Shown here: positions 6,026 to 6,977 of the stretch, in pieces
Layout: each line of letters begins with the position of its first letter
Numbering within the stretch: the first letter of the stretch is position 1
NCBI GenBank assembly: GCA_050742975.1
Contig: JBOGDQ010000235.1
Location: 1-6,977, forward strand
Source: JBDTGE01 sp050742975
GTDB lineage: Bacteria > Actinomycetota > Actinomycetes > Mycobacteriales > Jatrophihabitantaceae
DNA: 6,977 nucleotides
Reading direction: 5' to 3'
Made by a program: the position numbers and the translations under genes
Notes under the pieces: generated by a model
Database searches by the model: none
What the model was told of the DNA's origin: nothing
What the model saw: the letters and a program-made list of their open reading frames with translations, nothing else

Positions 6026-6897
6026 GCACCATCGTTCGCGCCACGGCGCCCATCACGAGCCGCGACGTCGCCGCCGGCGGATACGCGTTCCGGCTGCACG
6101 AGACCGGGACGCCGGGAGCCGGCGATGCCGAGCCGATCTTGTTCCTGCACGGGTCCGGGCCCGGCGCCACCGGGCTGTCGAACTGGGAGCAGGTCATCGG
6201 CGACCTCGGGGACCGCTACCACTGCCTGGCGCCGGACATGATCGGCTTCGGCGACTCCAGCCACCCCGACCCGGCGCCGCAGGGCATGGCGGCGTTCAAC
6301 GAGGTCCGCGCCGACGCGCTGCTCGCGCTGCTGGACGCGCTGGAGCTGCCGAAGGTGCACCTGGTCGGCAACTCGATGGGCGGCTCGCTGGCCCTGCTCA
6401 TGACGCTGCGCGCCCCCGAGCGTGTGGGCAAGGTGCTGCTGATGGGCAGCGGCGGCGCGCCGAACCTGCCGACCTCACCGGGCCTGGCCCACCTGCGCGA
6501 GTTCTACGCCGACCCGACGGACGAGAGCCTGCGCGGACTGCTGCGCCAGTTCGTCTACGACCTGGACCCGCTCACCGATCGGATCGACGCGGTCGTCGCC
6601 GAGCGGATGTCCTATGTCGTGCGCGAGGACGTCCGGCGCTCGCACGCCGGCAGCTTCAACATGACCCCGCCGCGGCGGTTCTTCTCCACCGAGGAGCTCG
6701 CCACGATCACGAACAAGGTGCTCGCGGTACACGGTCGCGACGACCGCATCATCCCGCTCGAGGCGAGCACCTACTTCGCCAACAACATCCCGGACGCCAA
6801 CCTGTACGTGTTCGGCAGGTGCGGGCACTGGACGCAGATCGAGCACCCGGCGAAGTTCGAGTACGTCCTCACCAGGTTCCTCGCCGGCGATCTGTGA
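6022..6897 (+). CDS. Meta-cleavage product C-C bond hydrolase 2 (alpha/beta hydrolase, HsaD/BphD-like)
   Basis: A 291-residue alpha/beta hydrolase, paralogous to hydrolase 1. It carries HGSGPG (oxyanion hole), Ser118 in GNSMGGS, Asp241 in GRDDRIIP and His269 in RCGHW, a complete triad with BphD-like spacing. Shared stretches with hydrolase 1 include APD-(I/M)-(V/I)-GFGDS-(T/S)-HPDPAP, GNSMGG, LLMGSGG, FVYDLD, EASxYxxxNIPD and RCGHW. The lid (about 145-215) differs, with APNLPTSPGLAHLREFYADP, followed by an RRSHAGSFNMTPPRRFF stretch. The start is GTG 6022, overlapping the monooxygenase B stop as GTGA behind GGAGGT. No second dioxygenase accompanies it. It may act on the product of the single dioxygenase with a different side chain, at a later step, or as another kind of hydrolase. 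Catalytic competence is well supported; the substrate is not. Confidence 0.93.
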   Translation: MSTIVRATAPITSRDVAAGGYAFRLHETGTPGAGDAEPILFLHGSGPGATGLSNWEQVIGDLGDRYHCLAPDMIGFGDSSHPDPAPQGMAAFNEVRADALLALLDALELPKVHLVGNSMGGSLALLMTLRAPERVGKVLLMGSGGAPNLPTSPGLAHLREFYADPTDESLRGLLRQFVYDLDPLTDRIDAVVAERMSYVVREDVRRSHAGSFNMTPPRRFFSTEELATITNKVLAVHGRDDRIIPLEASTYFANNIPDANLYVFGRCGHWTQIEHPAKFEYVLTRFLAGDL

Positions 6898-6902
6898 TTC
6901 GA

Positions 6903-6920
6903 CAGCTGAGGGCGTAGCTG
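6903..6920 (+). other. Small inverted repeat around the putative ribosome binding site of the last gene
   Basis: CAGCT (6903-6907) and AGCTG (6916-6920) could form a 5-bp stem. Its 8-nt loop begins with GAGGG (6908-6912), the likely ribosome binding site for ATG 6924. The linear distance from GAGGG to ATG is 11 nt, rather long. The stem is too short, and lacks a T-run, to call a terminator. Confidence 0.2.
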
Positions 6921-6923
6921 CAC

Positions 6924-6977
6924 ATGCGTACCGCGAATCTGGCCGGTCGCCTAGTACTGGTCGAAGGCGTCGTTGAC
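6924..6977 (+). CDS. Putative fumarylacetoacetate hydrolase family protein, N-terminal end (3' truncated by window edge)
   Basis: ATG 6924 opens a frame to the right edge reading MRTANLAGRLVLVEGVVD. I recognise this as similar to the beta-strand-rich N terminus of actinobacterial FAH-family proteins, which often begin M-R-(L/I)-A-N-L-x-G-R-x-x-L-V and then a short acidic 'VDV' segment. The family hydrolyses or hydrates beta-diketo or 2-keto-4-enoic acids using a metal. After a C-C hydrolase such a protein could process the short dienoate fragment, though hydrolysis, decarboxylation or isomerisation are all possible. The start is 26 nt after the hydrolase 2 stop, with GAGGG at 6908-6912. Only 18 codons are visible, none catalytic, so the identification is tentative but fits the location and strand. 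Confidence 0.5.
   Translation, partial: MRTANLAGRLVLVEGVVD

Noticed and set aside
6892..6905. CTGT-GATTCG-ACAG near the hydrolase 2 stop, as a second copy of the 1332-1351 operator.
   Set aside because: Only the four outer bases per arm are symmetric; the inner positions and spacing do not match the larger palindrome, and part of it is coding.
6951..6977. A minus-strand frame at the right edge reading VNDAFDQY then stop, possibly the end of a convergent gene.
   Set aside because: Only eight codons are visible, and the + strand frame from ATG 6924 through the same bases gives a better family-like N terminus, follows the operon direction and has an upstream ribosome binding site.
1..6977. Mobile elements, CRISPR arrays, tRNA or rRNA genes, tandem repeats.
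   Set aside because: No transposase, direct repeats with regular spacers, tRNA-like folds or rRNA sequence were seen; nearly all bases are accounted for by the listed genes.

Overview
The window is GC-rich (roughly 70% G+C by eye), with strong G/C bias at third codon positions, frequent GTG starts and stop/start overlaps. This points to an actinobacterium, for example a Pseudonocardia-, Frankia-, Nocardia- or Streptomyces-like genome. Species cannot be set from the sequence. All supported genes lie on the + strand and almost every base is coding.

Layout: (1) 2-145, the last 47 codons of a sugar-type ABC transporter ATPase. (2) 160-1281, its RbsC-like permease. (3) An 87-nt gap (1282-1368) holding a possible promoter and a striking 20-bp near-perfect palindrome that looks like a repressor operator. 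(4) A tightly coupled catabolic set: flavin-dependent monooxygenase A (1369-2541), type I extradiol dioxygenase (2538-3464), C-C bond hydrolase 1 (3461-4324), short-chain flavin reductase (4296-4850), monooxygenase B (4850-6025) and C-C bond hydrolase 2 (6022-6897). (5) From 6924 to the edge, the first 18 codons of what looks like a fumarylacetoacetate-hydrolase-family protein.

How they fit together: the set matches the HsaA/HsaB/HsaC/HsaD logic known from steroid A/B-ring degradation and from biphenyl-type meta-cleavage. The reductase supplies reduced flavin. The acyl-CoA-dehydrogenase-fold monooxygenase makes a catechol from a phenol. The Fe(II) dioxygenase opens the ring next to the hydroxyls. 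An alpha/beta hydrolase then cuts the meta-cleavage product. A FAH-superfamily enzyme could process the released fragment. The catalytic residues expected for the dioxygenase and both hydrolases are all visible.

What is unusual: the monooxygenase and the hydrolase each occur twice (the monooxygenases are about 45% identical by hand count and almost gapless), while dioxygenase and reductase occur once. The cassette sits directly behind a sugar-type ABC importer rather than a known steroid importer. The substrate cannot be read from the sequence. A phenolic compound, perhaps steroid-like or glycosylated, is an inference. The chemistry is of known families; the arrangement, its substrate and the putative operator are the parts worth pursuing.
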